Assembly (NCBI GenBank): GCA_002291925.1
Contig: DBAY01000029.1
Location: forward strand, 1 to 63,757
DNA: 63,757 nt
DNA from: Alphaproteobacteria bacterium UBA998
Lineage (GTDB): Bacteria > Pseudomonadota > Alphaproteobacteria > Rickettsiales > UBA998
Direction: 5' to 3'
Made by a program: the position numbers and the translations under genes. The notes under the pieces were generated by a model. It saw only the letters and a list, made by a program, of their open reading frames with translations, searched no databases and was not told the origin of the DNA. The first letter of the stretch is position 1; each line of letters begins with the position of its first letter. Shown piece after piece: positions 9,375 to 17,201 of this stretch.

Positions 9375-9686
9375 TTAGCAGGTTGTTGAAGAAACCGAGC
9401 TCAGGCTCTCAATGACAGACGGAGCGCCAAATACGATGGCTACACCAAGGCCCACGATAATGGCCATACCCCACGATACCTTACCAAGCAGGGCGCCCAC
9501 ACCAATAATGATAACAGCCAGCGTGGCAATACCCGCGCCAACCGGCCCGGTCATCCAGCCCACCACGTCGCAGAGCACGTCACCGATCGGGTTGCCGGTG
9601 GTGGCGAGGGACATTTCCGGCGCGGCCACCGCGAGGGCGCAGGCCAGGAAGGTGAAGGCATGTTGCCAATGTTTGGTTGTTTGCAT
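9375..9686 (-). CDS. virB2: VirB2-like T4SS pilin
   Basis: VirB2 is the major subunit of the T4SS pilus. I chose the ATG at 9686, which follows an AAGGAGC ribosome site at 7-8 nt. The product is 103 residues. It has a long signal peptide ending around LATTG, followed by two hydrophobic helices (about residues 47-64 and 68-85) with the small Gly/Ala-rich loop VGALLGKVSWG typical of TrbC/VirB2 pilins. It is the first gene of the operon, immediately before virB4, and has its own predicted promoter. Confidence 0.88.
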   Translation of the reverse strand: MQTTKHWQHAFTFLACALAVAAPEMSLATTGNPIGDVLCDVVGWMTGPVGAGIATLAVIIIGVGALLGKVSWGMAIIVGLGVAIVFGAPSVIESLSSVSSTTC

Positions 9687-9719
9687 GAGAAGCTCCTTAA
9701 TGATGAGTGTTACGAACAT

Positions 9720-10003
9720 AGGGTCAAAAAGTAAAAAATTGGTATCTTCTGCTACCTATAATGAGGTGTAGCACAGAAATGTGACAATTTTTTTACAATC
9801 TGCGCCATTTGAGCAAAATTTAAGTAAAATTGCCCTCTGGGGCACCTGTTTTTTAGAGTATTTATTTGGCGAGTCCTGCCTTGCCATTAATACATGTTTT
9901 TTTGGCTCGCAGAGCCAAACCGCTGTTTTTCTCCCCCTTGCTCTCCCCCCTGTCGCCGATTAGTGTGGCGCGCACGTGAAATGACCCGTCAAGGAGCACC
10001 CGC
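9720..10003. promoter_or_regulatory. Divergent intergenic region virB2/dcd with predicted virB2 promoter
   Basis: This AT-rich spacer separates the minus-strand T4SS operon from plus-strand dcd. On the minus strand I see a sigma70-like -35 TTGTCA (9782-9787) and -10 CATTAT (9758-9763) with an 18-nt spacer. They would start a transcript about 65 nt upstream of virB2. On the plus strand an AAGGAG site precedes dcd. I see no convincing gene in this stretch; a 60-codon open frame at 9781-9963 lacks coding character. Confidence 0.4.
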
Positions 10004-10567
10004 ATGAGCATCATGCCCGACCACTGGATACGCAAGATGGCTGTTGAGCGCGGCATGATCGAGCCGTTCGTGGAAACGCTCAGCCGCGAGGGCGTGATTT
10101 CCTACGGCGTGTCATCCTATGGCTACGATGCGCGCGTGGCGGACGAGTTCAAGATCTTCACCAATGTCGATTCCGCCGTGGTGGACCCCAAGGATTTCTG
10201 CAACAAGGGGTTTGTGGACCGCAAGACGGAGGTCTGCGTCATCCCGCCGAACAGTTTTGTCTTGGCCCGTACGGTAGAATATTTCCGCATCCCGCGTGAT
10301 GTACTCGTTATATGTGTGGGCAAATCTACCTATGCGCGCTGCGGCATCATCGTCAACGTCACCCCGCTCGAGCCGGAGTGGGAAGGCCACGTGACACTGG
10401 AATTCTCCAACACCACCCCGCTGCCCGCCAAGATTTACGCCAATGAGGGGGCCTGCCAGTTCCTGTTCCTGAAAGCTGACTCCGTCTGCGATGTCTCCTA
10501 TGGGGACCGCAAAGGCAAGTACATGCACCAGCGTGGCGTGACGCTCCCCCGCGTAGAGAAAGCATAA
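10004..10567 (+). CDS. dcd: dCTP deaminase
   Basis: The enzyme deaminates dCTP to dUTP in pyrimidine deoxynucleotide synthesis. The 187-residue product matches the usual length. Family hallmarks are SYGYDARV near the N-terminus, GKSTYARCGI near the middle, and the catalytic-glutamate strand GHVTLEFSNTTPLP. The ATG follows AAGGAG at good spacing. murA begins 3 nt after the stop, so the two are probably co-transcribed. Confidence 0.97.
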   Translation: MSIMPDHWIRKMAVERGMIEPFVETLSREGVISYGVSSYGYDARVADEFKIFTNVDSAVVDPKDFCNKGFVDRKTEVCVIPPNSFVLARTVEYFRIPRDVLVICVGKSTYARCGIIVNVTPLEPEWEGHVTLEFSNTTPLPAKIYANEGACQFLFLKADSVCDVSYGDRKGKYMHQRGVTLPRVEKA

Positions 10568-10570
10568 GTC

Positions 10571-11848
10571 ATGGACAAAATCCGCATCCGAGGCGGGCAG
10601 CCGCTGTTTGGCCGTATTCCAATCAGCGGGGCGAAGAACGCCGCCCTGCCGCTGATGTGCGCCGCCCTGCTCACCGACCAGCCGCTCATCCTCACCAACG
10701 TGCCCTACCTCGCCGACGTGGTGACCATGGGCAAGCTGCTAGGCCAGCTCGGCGTGGAGCTGCAGTTCGATGACAGCCCGATGCAGGGCAATGGCCGCTG
10801 CCTGAAGATGCAGGCCGACGCCCTCACCAGCTACACCGCGCCGTATGACCATGTCCGCACCATGCGCGCCTCGGTGCTGGTGCTGGGCCCGCTGCTCGCC
10901 CGTTTCGGCGAGGCGCATGTCTCGCTGCCCGGCGGGTGCGCCATCGGCACGCGCCCGATCGACCTGCACCTGAAGGCGCTGGAGGAGCTCGGGGCCACCA
11001 TCACGCTCGGCGAAGGCTATGTGCATGCCACCGTGAAGGGCCGCCTGAAGGGGGCCGCCATCCGCTTCGACAAGGTCTCGGTGGGTGCCACGGAAAACGC
11101 GCTGATGGCCGCCGCGCTGGCCGACGGCGAAACCATTCTCGACAATGCCGCCTGCGAGCCGGAGATCACCGACCTTGCGAATTGCCTTATTAGTATGGGC
11201 GCAAAGATCGAGGGCTTGGGCACCACGCGCCTTACCGTGAAGGGCGTGCCTAAGCTGAAGGGCGCCACGCACCGCGTCGTCTCCGACCGCATCGAGGCGG
11301 GAACCTATGCCGCCTGCGCCGCCATCACCGGGGGCGAGGTGGAGCTGCTCGGCGCGGAGGCCGACATCATGCAGGCCACGCTGCACAAGTTCGAGGAAGC
11401 GGGCCTCACCTGGAAGAAGACGGCAGACGGCCTCACCGTCGGGCGCGCCAGCGGGCCGCTCTGCGGGGTGGATGTGCAGACCCAGCCCTATCCCGGCTTC
11501 GCCACCGACATGCAGGCCCAGTTCATGGCGCTGATGACGATGGCCGAGGGCGCGGCGATGATCACCGAGACGATCTTCGAAAACCGCTTCATGCACGCCC
11601 CCGAACTCGCCCGCATGGGCGCCAACATCACCGTCCACGGCCACTCCGCGCTGGTTCGCGGCACAAACAAGCTGAAAGGCGCCGAAGTCATGGCCACCGA
11701 CCTGCGCGCCTCCGTGGCGATGGTCATCGCCGCCCTGGCGGCGGAAGGCGAGACGGTCATTCACCGCGTCTATCACCTAGACCGCGGTTATGAAGCGCTG
11801 GAAGAAAAGCTGCGCGCCTGCGGCGCGGATGTGGAACGGGTGGCTTAG
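10571..11848 (+). CDS. murA: UDP-N-acetylglucosamine 1-carboxyvinyltransferase
   Basis: MurA transfers enolpyruvate from PEP to UDP-GlcNAc, the first committed step of peptidoglycan synthesis in the cytoplasm. The 425-residue product has the catalytic SGAKNAALP start (Lys22, Asn23) and the fosfomycin-target Cys123 in LPGGCAIGTRP. The conserved C-terminal RASVAMVIAALAAEG block is also present. Because the position equivalent to Cys115 is a cysteine, the enzyme is expected to be fosfomycin-sensitive, if the drug enters. Its last 4 nt overlap the convergent toxin gene. Confidence 0.97.
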   Translation: MDKIRIRGGQPLFGRIPISGAKNAALPLMCAALLTDQPLILTNVPYLADVVTMGKLLGQLGVELQFDDSPMQGNGRCLKMQADALTSYTAPYDHVRTMRASVLVLGPLLARFGEAHVSLPGGCAIGTRPIDLHLKALEELGATITLGEGYVHATVKGRLKGAAIRFDKVSVGATENALMAAALADGETILDNAACEPEITDLANCLISMGAKIEGLGTTRLTVKGVPKLKGATHRVVSDRIEAGTYAACAAITGGEVELLGAEADIMQATLHKFEEAGLTWKKTADGLTVGRASGPLCGVDVQTQPYPGFATDMQAQFMALMTMAEGAAMITETIFENRFMHAPELARMGANITVHGHSALVRGTNKLKGAEVMATDLRASVAMVIAALAAEGETVIHRVYHLDRGYEALEEKLRACGADVERVA

Positions 11849-12117
11849 TGTTTTAAGTCACGGTAAAAATTTTCATGCGGCCCGAGCGCTAGAAGTAGAA
11901 GTTGATTCTCTGAAATGTTCGCTTGATAGGCCAGCAATACGATCTGATTCTGTAGGCGGAATTTATAAATGCGCACACCGGCGAGATCGCCGAGTTTTGC
12001 TTCACCCAGTTCAGGATCAGCAAGAATGGACCGGATGGCGTCATCCACCGTTCGGCGCTCTTGAGGATGCAGCTTTTTATACGCACGCTTGAAGGCCGAA
12101 AACTGGAGAATCTGCAT
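11845..12117 (-). CDS. RelE/ParE-superfamily toxin
   Basis: This 90-residue basic protein looks like a type II toxin of the RelE/ParE fold. It has an N-terminal helix pair (FKRAYKKLHPQERRTVDDAI), the strand KLGDLAGVRIYKFRLQNQIVLLAYQ, and a C-terminal LLLALGPHENFYRDLKH segment like the RelE/YafQ 'G.HEvYR' motif. RelE-type members cleave mRNA on the ribosome, while ParE-type members poison gyrase; the sequence does not separate these clearly, although the HENFYRDL ending favours an RNase. Its start overlaps the antitoxin stop by one base (TGATG). Confidence 0.85.
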   Translation of the reverse strand: MQILQFSAFKRAYKKLHPQERRTVDDAIRSILADPELGEAKLGDLAGVRIYKFRLQNQIVLLAYQANISENQLLLLALGPHENFYRDLKH

Positions 12118-12332
12118 CAGTCGTCACGTCCGAACTCGAAGGGCTCTGGCGTTTCGTTCCGCGAGGCGAGAACGTCCATGATGAATTGATAGGGCAAGTC
12201 CGGGTTTTGCTCGACGAGTTGGCCGATGCGCGACCAGTGCTCGATCTGCTTAGGCACGGAGCGGTGCTGCAGGGCCGCGATGCGCTTGGCTTCGGCGACC
12301 AGTTCATCCGAGAGCTTGACAGTATGGGACAT
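12117..12332 (-). CDS. ParD-like antitoxin
   Basis: This is the partner antitoxin of the toxin directly downstream. I place the start at the ATG at 12332 because AGGAGG lies just upstream; the product is 71 residues. The N-terminal part (VKLSDELVAEAKRIAALQHRSV) resembles ribbon-helix-helix DNA-binding antitoxins of the ParD-like family, and the acidic C-terminus (ETPEPFEFGRDD) is the likely toxin-binding tail. Autoregulation is expected for such pairs, and three tandem 10-bp repeats lie 25-54 nt upstream. Confidence 0.82.
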   Translation of the reverse strand: MSHTVKLSDELVAEAKRIAALQHRSVPKQIEHWSRIGQLVEQNPDLPYQFIMDVLASRNETPEPFEFGRDD

Positions 12333-12356
12333 AAGGCCTCCTATGGATGCAATATA

Positions 12357-12386
12357 CAACCTTTAACAACCTTTAGCAACCTTTAG
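12357..12386. repeat. Three tandem CAACCTTTAR repeats upstream of the antitoxin
   Basis: The 10-bp unit CAACCTTTA(A/G) occurs three times head to tail between the toxin-antitoxin start and hisG. The 10-bp period equals about one helical turn, so three sites would lie on the same DNA face. This fits cooperative binding by a ribbon-helix-helix antitoxin at its own promoter, but that is inference. Confidence 0.6.
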
Positions 12387-12427
12387 GCAGGATTGCCCTG
12401 CCAAGCAAACCGTGCCATAACGCCCCC

Positions 12428-13090
12428 ATGAGAAACACCATCGTCATAGCCGTGCCTAAGGGGCGTATTTTCGAGGAGCTGGAGCCGCTGCTCGACCGGG
12501 TCGATATCACGCCGGAGCCGGCGTTCTTCGATGAGCGCTCGCGGCAGTTGCAGTTCAAGACCAACCATGCGGACATCGAGTTCATCCGCGTGCGCAGCTT
12601 CGATGTGGCGACCTTCGTCGCCTTCGGGGCGGCGGATCTCGGCGTGGCGGGCAGCGACGTGCTGATGGAATTCGACTATCCCGACCTCTATGCTCCGGTG
12701 GACCTGAACATCGGCAATTGCCGCCTCTCCGTCGCCGAGCCGGCCGCGCTGGCCGCCACCGACGACCCCTCGCGCTGGAGCCATGTGCGCATCGCCACCA
12801 AATACCCGCACGTCACCAAGGAGCATTTCGCCAAGCGCGGCGTGCAGGCCGAGTGCATCAAGCTCAACGGCGCGATGGAGCTGGCCCCAACGCTCGGCCT
12901 TTCCGAGCGCATCGTCGACCTCGTCTCCTCTGGCGCCACGCTGAAAGCCAACGGGCTGGTGGAGGTGGAGGTGATTGCGGAAATTTCTTCCCGGTTGATC
13001 GTCAACCGCACGGTCTACAAGACCCGCGGCGAGAAAGTGGCCCGCCTCATCGACGCGTTTTCCGAAGCGGTGAAAGCACGGGCGGCCTGA
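12428..13090 (+). CDS. hisG: ATP phosphoribosyltransferase, short form
   Basis: HisG condenses ATP with PRPP in the first, feedback-regulated step of histidine synthesis. The 220-residue protein is the short form that lacks the C-terminal ACT-like regulatory domain. Hallmarks are IAVPKGRIFEE at the start, LGVAGSDVLME, and the PRPP-binding loop ERIVDLVSSGATLKANGL. Short-form HisG normally needs the regulatory subunit HisZ, and no hisZ lies in this window. An XRE-type gene starts 3 nt after the stop. Confidence 0.96.
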   Translation: MRNTIVIAVPKGRIFEELEPLLDRVDITPEPAFFDERSRQLQFKTNHADIEFIRVRSFDVATFVAFGAADLGVAGSDVLMEFDYPDLYAPVDLNIGNCRLSVAEPAALAATDDPSRWSHVRIATKYPHVTKEHFAKRGVQAECIKLNGAMELAPTLGLSERIVDLVSSGATLKANGLVEVEVIAEISSRLIVNRTVYKTRGEKVARLIDAFSEAVKARAA

Positions 13091-13092
13091 CC

Positions 13093-13401
13093 ATGGGCGA
13101 GCGGATTGGTCGCGCGGCAGAACTGCTGCTCGGCGAGGTGCTGATGAAGGAGCGCATGGTGCGCGGCCTCAGTCGGATGGAGATCGGTCGCAAGATTAAC
13201 AAGAAAGAACAGGAAGTCGCCAAATTCGAGGCGGGCGAGTTCATTCCGCTGCCGGTGCTGGAAGCCTACGCCGAAGCGCTGGGCGAGCCGATTCAAAAGA
13301 AATACATCCGCCGCATCTCCTTCCTGCGCAAGTGGGAAATTGAGAAAAAGGAAGAACAGCACGAATTAGTCGAGATTTACCGCGCGCTGTTTGAAGAATA
13401 G
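13093..13401 (+). CDS. XRE-like helix-turn-helix protein
   Basis: This 102-residue, very charged protein starts 3 nt after hisG, so it is likely co-transcribed with it. Residues about 27-65 (LSRMEIGRKINKKEQEVAKFEAGE) align with the helix-turn-helix region of XRE/Cro-type regulators, ending in the typical LPVLEAYAEALG. The C-terminal third is a Lys/Glu-rich helix. The target is unknown. A link to histidine gene control is possible from position only. Confidence 0.7.
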   Translation: MGERIGRAAELLLGEVLMKERMVRGLSRMEIGRKINKKEQEVAKFEAGEFIPLPVLEAYAEALGEPIQKKYIRRISFLRKWEIEKKEEQHELVEIYRALFEE

Positions 13402-13480
13402 CCGTCATTGCGAGCACAGCGAAGCAATCCAGCGGGCCGTGCTGGATTGCCACGTCGCTTGCGTTTCTCGCAATGACGGC
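13399..13480. repeat. Dispersed palindrome, GTCATTGCGAG subfamily
   Basis: The 14-bp perfect arms GCCGTCATTGCGAG (13399-13412) and CTCGCAATGACGGC (13467-13480) flank inner arms AGCAATCCAG and CTGGATTGC, so the whole element can fold into one long hairpin. It begins at the stop of the XRE gene. A diverged relative lies at 53349-53425. Confidence 0.85.
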
Positions 13481-13490
13481 TCAAATATTC

Positions 13491-13556
13491 GTCATTCTTG
13501 CGAAAGCATGAATCCAGCCACACGGTTCAATGGATCTCAGCTTTCGCTGGGATGAC
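13491..13556. repeat. Dispersed palindrome, GCGAAAGC subfamily
   Basis: The arms at 13491-13507 and 13540-13556 share GTCAT...GCGAAAGC in inverted orientation, with three mismatches. It sits right beside the previous palindrome, upstream of hisD, and is related to the outer arms of the element at 25262-25385. Confidence 0.75.
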
Positions 13557-13623
13557 ATGCCAAGGGCGAATACGTAGAAGATTCCCGCTTTCGCAGGCGC
13601 ACCATTTCCATTAAAAAGACCCC

Positions 13624-14922
13624 ATGACGACTTTCCTTTCCGCTTCCGAAACGAACTTTGACGCCGCGCTCAATGAACTGCTTTCCCGCCGCGCGGGGGA
13701 GGGCACCAGCGTCGGGGAGACGGTGGGGGCGATCCTCTCTGAGATAAAGCGCCGGGGCGATGCGGCGCTGGTAGGTTACACGGCGCAGTTCGATAAGCTG
13801 ACACTGACGCCCGCGACCCTGCGTTTTTCCGACGAAGAGCGCCTGTCCATCGAGGCCGAGTGCCCGCCGGATGTGTGCGCGGCGCTGGCGCTGGCCGCCG
13901 AGCGTATCCGCGCTTTCCATGCGCGCCAGAAACCGCTGGATATCGACTATGTGGACGCCATCGGCGTACGGCTTGGCATGCGCTGGTCGGCGGTGGACGC
14001 GGTCGGCATGTACGTCCCCGGCGGGCGGGCAGCCTATCCGTCTTCCGTACTGATGAACGCCATCCCCGCGCAGGTGGCGGGCGTGCAGCGCCTTGTGATG
14101 GTGGTGCCGACCCCTAACGGCGAGGTGAATCCCGCCATTTTGGTCGCGGCCCGGCTGGCGGGGGTGACGGAAATCTACCGCATCGGCGGGGCGCAGGCGG
14201 TGGCCGCGCTGGCCTATGGGACAGAAACCATCGCCCCGGTGCAACTCATCGTCGGGCCGGGGAATGCGTATGTCGCGGAGGCCAAGCGCCGCGTGTTCGG
14301 CAAGGTGGGCATCGACATGATCGCCGGGCCGTCGGAGATTCTGGTCGTGGCCGATAAAGGCACGCCGGCGGATTGGATCGCCGCCGACCTGCTGAGCCAA
14401 GCCGAGCATGACCCGGACGCGCAGTCCATCCTCATTACCGATGACCGCGCCCATGCCAAAGCAGTGGCCGCCGCCGTTACTAAAACGCTGGAAACACTGC
14501 CGAAGCGGCAGATCGCCGAGGCGTCATGGCGCGATTACGGCGGCATCATCGTGGTGAAGGAGATGTATTCCGCCCGCACCGCCGAGATCATCAACCGCAT
14601 CGCGGCGGAACATCTGGAGCTGGCCATCGAGTCTCCCGCCGACCTGCTGCCGATGATTCGCCATGCCGGGGCGATTTTCCTTGGCCGCCACACACCGGAG
14701 TCCATCGGCGATTACATCGCGGGGCCGAGCCACGTGCTGCCGACCATGCAGACGGCGGCGTTCTCTTCCGGGCTCTCCGTCTATTCCTTCATGAAGAAAA
14801 GCTCGCTCATCGGCTGCACGGAGCAGGCCTTCGCCGCCCTTGCCGCGCCGACCGCGCTGCTGGCCGACACGGAGGGCTTGGGCGCGCACGCGCTTTCTGT
14901 TAGGGTGCGCGGGACCGCATGA
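13624..14922 (+). CDS. hisD: Histidinol dehydrogenase
   Basis: HisD is a zinc enzyme that oxidizes L-histidinol to L-histidine in two NAD-dependent steps. The 432-residue length is normal. Visible hallmarks are YVPGGRAAYPSSVLMNAIPA, the nucleotide-site block RIGGAQAVAALAYGT, the metal-ligand stretch LSQAEHDPDAQS, the catalytic-base region AEHLELA, and HVLPT near the C-terminal substrate site. The next gene starts 4 nt before its stop, so the pair is coupled. Two palindromes separate it from hisG, so hisG and hisD may be transcribed separately or the palindromes may modulate read-through. Confidence 0.97.
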   Translation: MTTFLSASETNFDAALNELLSRRAGEGTSVGETVGAILSEIKRRGDAALVGYTAQFDKLTLTPATLRFSDEERLSIEAECPPDVCAALALAAERIRAFHARQKPLDIDYVDAIGVRLGMRWSAVDAVGMYVPGGRAAYPSSVLMNAIPAQVAGVQRLVMVVPTPNGEVNPAILVAARLAGVTEIYRIGGAQAVAALAYGTETIAPVQLIVGPGNAYVAEAKRRVFGKVGIDMIAGPSEILVVADKGTPADWIAADLLSQAEHDPDAQSILITDDRAHAKAVAAAVTKTLETLPKRQIAEASWRDYGGIIVVKEMYSARTAEIINRIAAEHLELAIESPADLLPMIRHAGAIFLGRHTPESIGDYIAGPSHVLPTMQTAAFSSGLSVYSFMKKSSLIGCTEQAFAALAAPTALLADTEGLGAHALSVRVRGTA

Positions 14923-15389
14923 GCCAGACCGAATATATTGCCCGCCTCACGCTCGATGAGGGAAATGTCATCCGCCGCAAGCCGGAGGTGGAACAGGAGC
15001 GCGAGGTCGCGCTCGCCGACATTGTGAAGGAAAACTACTTCGCCCCCGCCGGACTGAACAAGGGGCCCTACGACGTCATCTTGGGGACCAGCGAGAACCG
15101 CATGGTGTTCACCATTTCCTCAACACAAATGGAGGCGCCGGAGGTGGTGACGCTCAACGTGACGCCCTTCCGCAGCATCATCCGCGATTATTTCATCATC
15201 TGCGAAAGCCATTTCGCCGCGCTGAAAAGCAGCGATCCGTACCGGGTCGAAGCCATCGACATGGGCCGCCGCGGCATCCACAACGAAGGCTCCGACCTGC
15301 TACGCAAATTGCTGAACGACAAAATTCAGGTGGATTTCGCCACCGCGCGGCGACTGTTCACGCTGATCTGCGTCCTGCATATCAAGTAA
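14919..15389 (+). CDS. UPF0262 family protein
   Basis: This 156-residue protein matches the UPF0262 family, which is conserved next to hisD in alphaproteobacteria and has no known function. Conserved-looking stretches are FRSIIRDYFIICESHF and the middle segment IDMGRRGIHNEGS. No membrane segment or signal peptide is present, so it is probably cytoplasmic. It overlaps hisD by 4 nt. It is convergent with the Gly/Ser-rich gene whose stop lies only 3 nt away. Confidence 0.9.
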   Translation: MSQTEYIARLTLDEGNVIRRKPEVEQEREVALADIVKENYFAPAGLNKGPYDVILGTSENRMVFTISSTQMEAPEVVTLNVTPFRSIIRDYFIICESHFAALKSSDPYRVEAIDMGRRGIHNEGSDLLRKLLNDKIQVDFATARRLFTLICVLHIK

Positions 15390-15391
15390 GT

Positions 15392-15955
15392 TTACCTAAC
15401 CGGGCATTCCTGCGTTTGCGGCGCGGCGCGGGCAGGTAAATCTGCCTGAGGTGCCGCCGGCATCTCGGCCTCCGATGCTTCCAGACGGGGGCACGATTCC
15501 GTAACCGTTTGCCGTGCCAGTTCTTCTGCTGCGGCGGTTGCAGGCGGCGTGGCGGTGGCGTTCTGAGCCTCCGCCGGTGCCGTCGTGCCACGAGAGGTTG
15601 CTGAAGAACTTCCGCTGGAGAGTCCTAACCACAGAAGCAGGCCACCCACCCAAGCACCAATTCCTGAGCTCGGCACCGGCACAGCCCCGGTAGTATGCCC
15701 AGCTGCACCGGATGACGCTGGGTTCGGTGAGGGGCGCGATGTTGATGGGGCAACTGGGTGGGACGGCGGAGTAGCGCTGCTAGGGCCACTTGGACGGTAG
15801 CCGCTGGACCCAGAGTTTTGACCACCTGAATAAGACCCACCGCCACTTGGACGGCTACTGCTAGATCCACCAGAGCTGTAACCGCCTGATCGCGATCCGC
15901 CACTGCTATACCCTCCACGGCTGCCACCACCGCTGGAACCACTACTACGACCCAT
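15392..15955 (-). CDS. Gly/Ser-rich single-span membrane protein, unknown
   Basis: The 187-residue product is not recognised. Its first about 60 residues are nearly all Gly, Ser, Tyr and Arg in short repeats such as SSGG and SGGYSSGG. A Pro/Ser/Thr-rich linker follows, then one hydrophobic helix (GIGAWVGGLLLWLGL, about residues 98-112), then an Ala/Pro/Glu-rich tail with cysteines. A GAAGAGG ribosome site precedes the ATG. The composition suggests a disordered, surface or periplasmic segment. It could also be a low-complexity reading of GC-rich DNA, but the ribosome site and membrane helix favour a real gene. Confidence 0.6.
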   Translation of the reverse strand: MGRSSGSSGGGSRGGYSSGGSRSGGYSSGGSSSSRPSGGGSYSGGQNSGSSGYRPSGPSSATPPSHPVAPSTSRPSPNPASSGAAGHTTGAVPVPSSGIGAWVGGLLLWLGLSSGSSSATSRGTTAPAEAQNATATPPATAAAEELARQTVTESCPRLEASEAEMPAAPQADLPARAAPQTQECPVR

Positions 15956-16026
15956 AAAAACCTCTTCAAATAAGTTAACGAGGTCGTAATAAATAAGGAC
16001 GAAACGAAAGTAAAGTTAAGAATCTG

Positions 16027-16545
16027 TTAAGACGACAGAATGAAGCTACCGACTTTCTCCCACGGCCCGCCCAAATAGCGCCACAAGGTGAGGCCGGTGG
16101 CGGTGATGGGGAAGGGGGTGAAATCACGGGAGAGGATCGCCTGCAGCGCCTGCGCATCCGCAGGGGAAACCCTGTTCTGCACGGTAATGTGGGGCCGCCA
16201 ACCCTGTGCGTCCTGCGGGGTGAGCCATGCGCTCCACCCTGTTGCAAGTTCGGCGCGCAGGCGCTGGGCTTCGTCGGAGGCCAGCCGGTAGGCTACGCCC
16301 CGACCCATCATCCAGACCTCGCTGACCCGCAGGGAAAAGGGGACATAGGTCGCCGTCACCTCGCGCAGACGGGCGGTGATGGCGGCTTCCTCGCTGCCCG
16401 GCAGATGATGAAACAGCGTCACGTGTGCATCCAAGTAATTGCGCTTCGGTGGGAAATGGGCACGGCGCAGGGCGTTGAAATGCGCCTGTGACTCCGGGTC
16501 AAGGGCGAGGGTGAGGATAAGCGGGGCGGGGGATAGTTCGGTCAT
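16027..16545 (-). CDS. 2'-5' RNA ligase / cyclic phosphodiesterase-like protein
   Basis: The 172-residue protein has two HxTx motifs, HVTLFHH near residue 41 and HITVQNR near residue 120, which form the catalytic pair of the 2H phosphoesterase superfamily. Relatives hydrolyse 2',3'-cyclic or 2'-5' nucleotide phosphodiesters; the actual substrate is unknown. An AGGAGG site directly precedes the ATG. It is transcribed away from infA. Confidence 0.85.
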   Translation of the reverse strand: MTELSPAPLILTLALDPESQAHFNALRRAHFPPKRNYLDAHVTLFHHLPGSEEAAITARLREVTATYVPFSLRVSEVWMMGRGVAYRLASDEAQRLRAELATGWSAWLTPQDAQGWRPHITVQNRVSPADAQALQAILSRDFTPFPITATGLTLWRYLGGPWEKVGSFILSS

Positions 16546-16617
16546 ACCTCCTCATATAGGGCAGGTTTGCGCGGTTTCACTTGTTTTCTGAGTCGCTTTC
16601 GTCTAGAGAAGCCCCCT

Positions 16618-16836
16618 ATGGCAAAAGAAGAGTTGATTGAATTTCCCGGCGAGGTGGTGGAAGTGCTGCCCAACGCCATGTTCCGTGTGAAGCTGGAGAA
16701 CGGCCACGAGTTGCTGGCCCATACGTCCGGCCGTATGCGCAAGAACCGCATCCGCGTACTGGCGGGTGACAAGGTGAATGTCGAGATGACACCCTACGAC
16801 CTGACCAAGGGCCGCATCACCTTCCGTCACAAATAG
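16618..16836 (+). CDS. infA: Translation initiation factor IF-1
   Basis: IF-1 binds the ribosomal A site during initiation. The start is the ATG of MAKEELIEFPG; a longer upstream frame is not conserved in the family. The 72-residue OB-fold protein shows LPNAMFRVKLENGHELLAH, GRMRKNRIRVLAGDKV and the ending RITFRHK, matching IF-1 throughout. In related bacteria infA lies near hisD, UPF0262 and maf, as here. Confidence 0.98.
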   Translation: MAKEELIEFPGEVVEVLPNAMFRVKLENGHELLAHTSGRMRKNRIRVLAGDKVNVEMTPYDLTKGRITFRHK

Positions 16837-16862
16837 CGCTTGTTTATCCGCTGCCGCTGTGA

Positions 16863-16883
16863 GGAGCGGGCGCCGCTCCTTTT
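16863..16883 (+). terminator. Rho-independent terminator after infA
   Basis: Stem GGAGCGG (16863-16869) pairs with CCGCTCC (16873-16879) across a GCG loop and is followed by TTTT. It lies 27 nt after the infA stop on the same strand. Confidence 0.7.
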
Positions 16884-16914
16884 CCCTTGAGGCTTCCGCT
16901 TCCACATTCATTTC

Positions 16915-17169
16915 ATGTGGATTGAAAATCTCATTGGCAGTCTGGCAGCCCTGCTCACCACCATTGCCTTCATCCCCCAAGTGTGGAAAGTCTTGCGCAC
17001 GCATAATACGCGCGCCATTTCGCTGCCGATGTATGTACTATTCACCACCGGCGTGTTTTTCTGGCTGGTTTATGGCGTGATGATCCAGAGCTGGCCCGCC
17101 ATCGTCGCCAATACGCTCACACTGGTGCTGGCGGGTTTCGTCATTCTCTATAAACTGCGCTACCGCTAG
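16915..17169 (+). CDS. SemiSWEET-type PQ-loop transporter (copy 1)
   Basis: The 84-residue protein has three predicted membrane helices and the PQ-loop motif FIPQVWKVLRT near residue 20, followed by AISLPMYVLF. Bacterial SemiSWEETs of this size work as homodimers and move sugars across the inner membrane; the substrate here is unknown. A second copy, 33 bp downstream, is about half identical and shares PQV-KVLRT-AISLPMY and the ending LRYR. Confidence 0.87.
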   Translation: MWIENLIGSLAALLTTIAFIPQVWKVLRTHNTRAISLPMYVLFTTGVFFWLVYGVMIQSWPAIVANTLTLVLAGFVILYKLRYR

Positions 17170-17201
17170 ACGCCGCCATGCATCCCGTGTAAGTCCGGCA
17201 C

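Noticed and set aside
9781..9963. Small gene between virB2 and dcd
   Set aside because: The AT-rich frame has no ribosome site and overlaps the predicted virB2 promoter.
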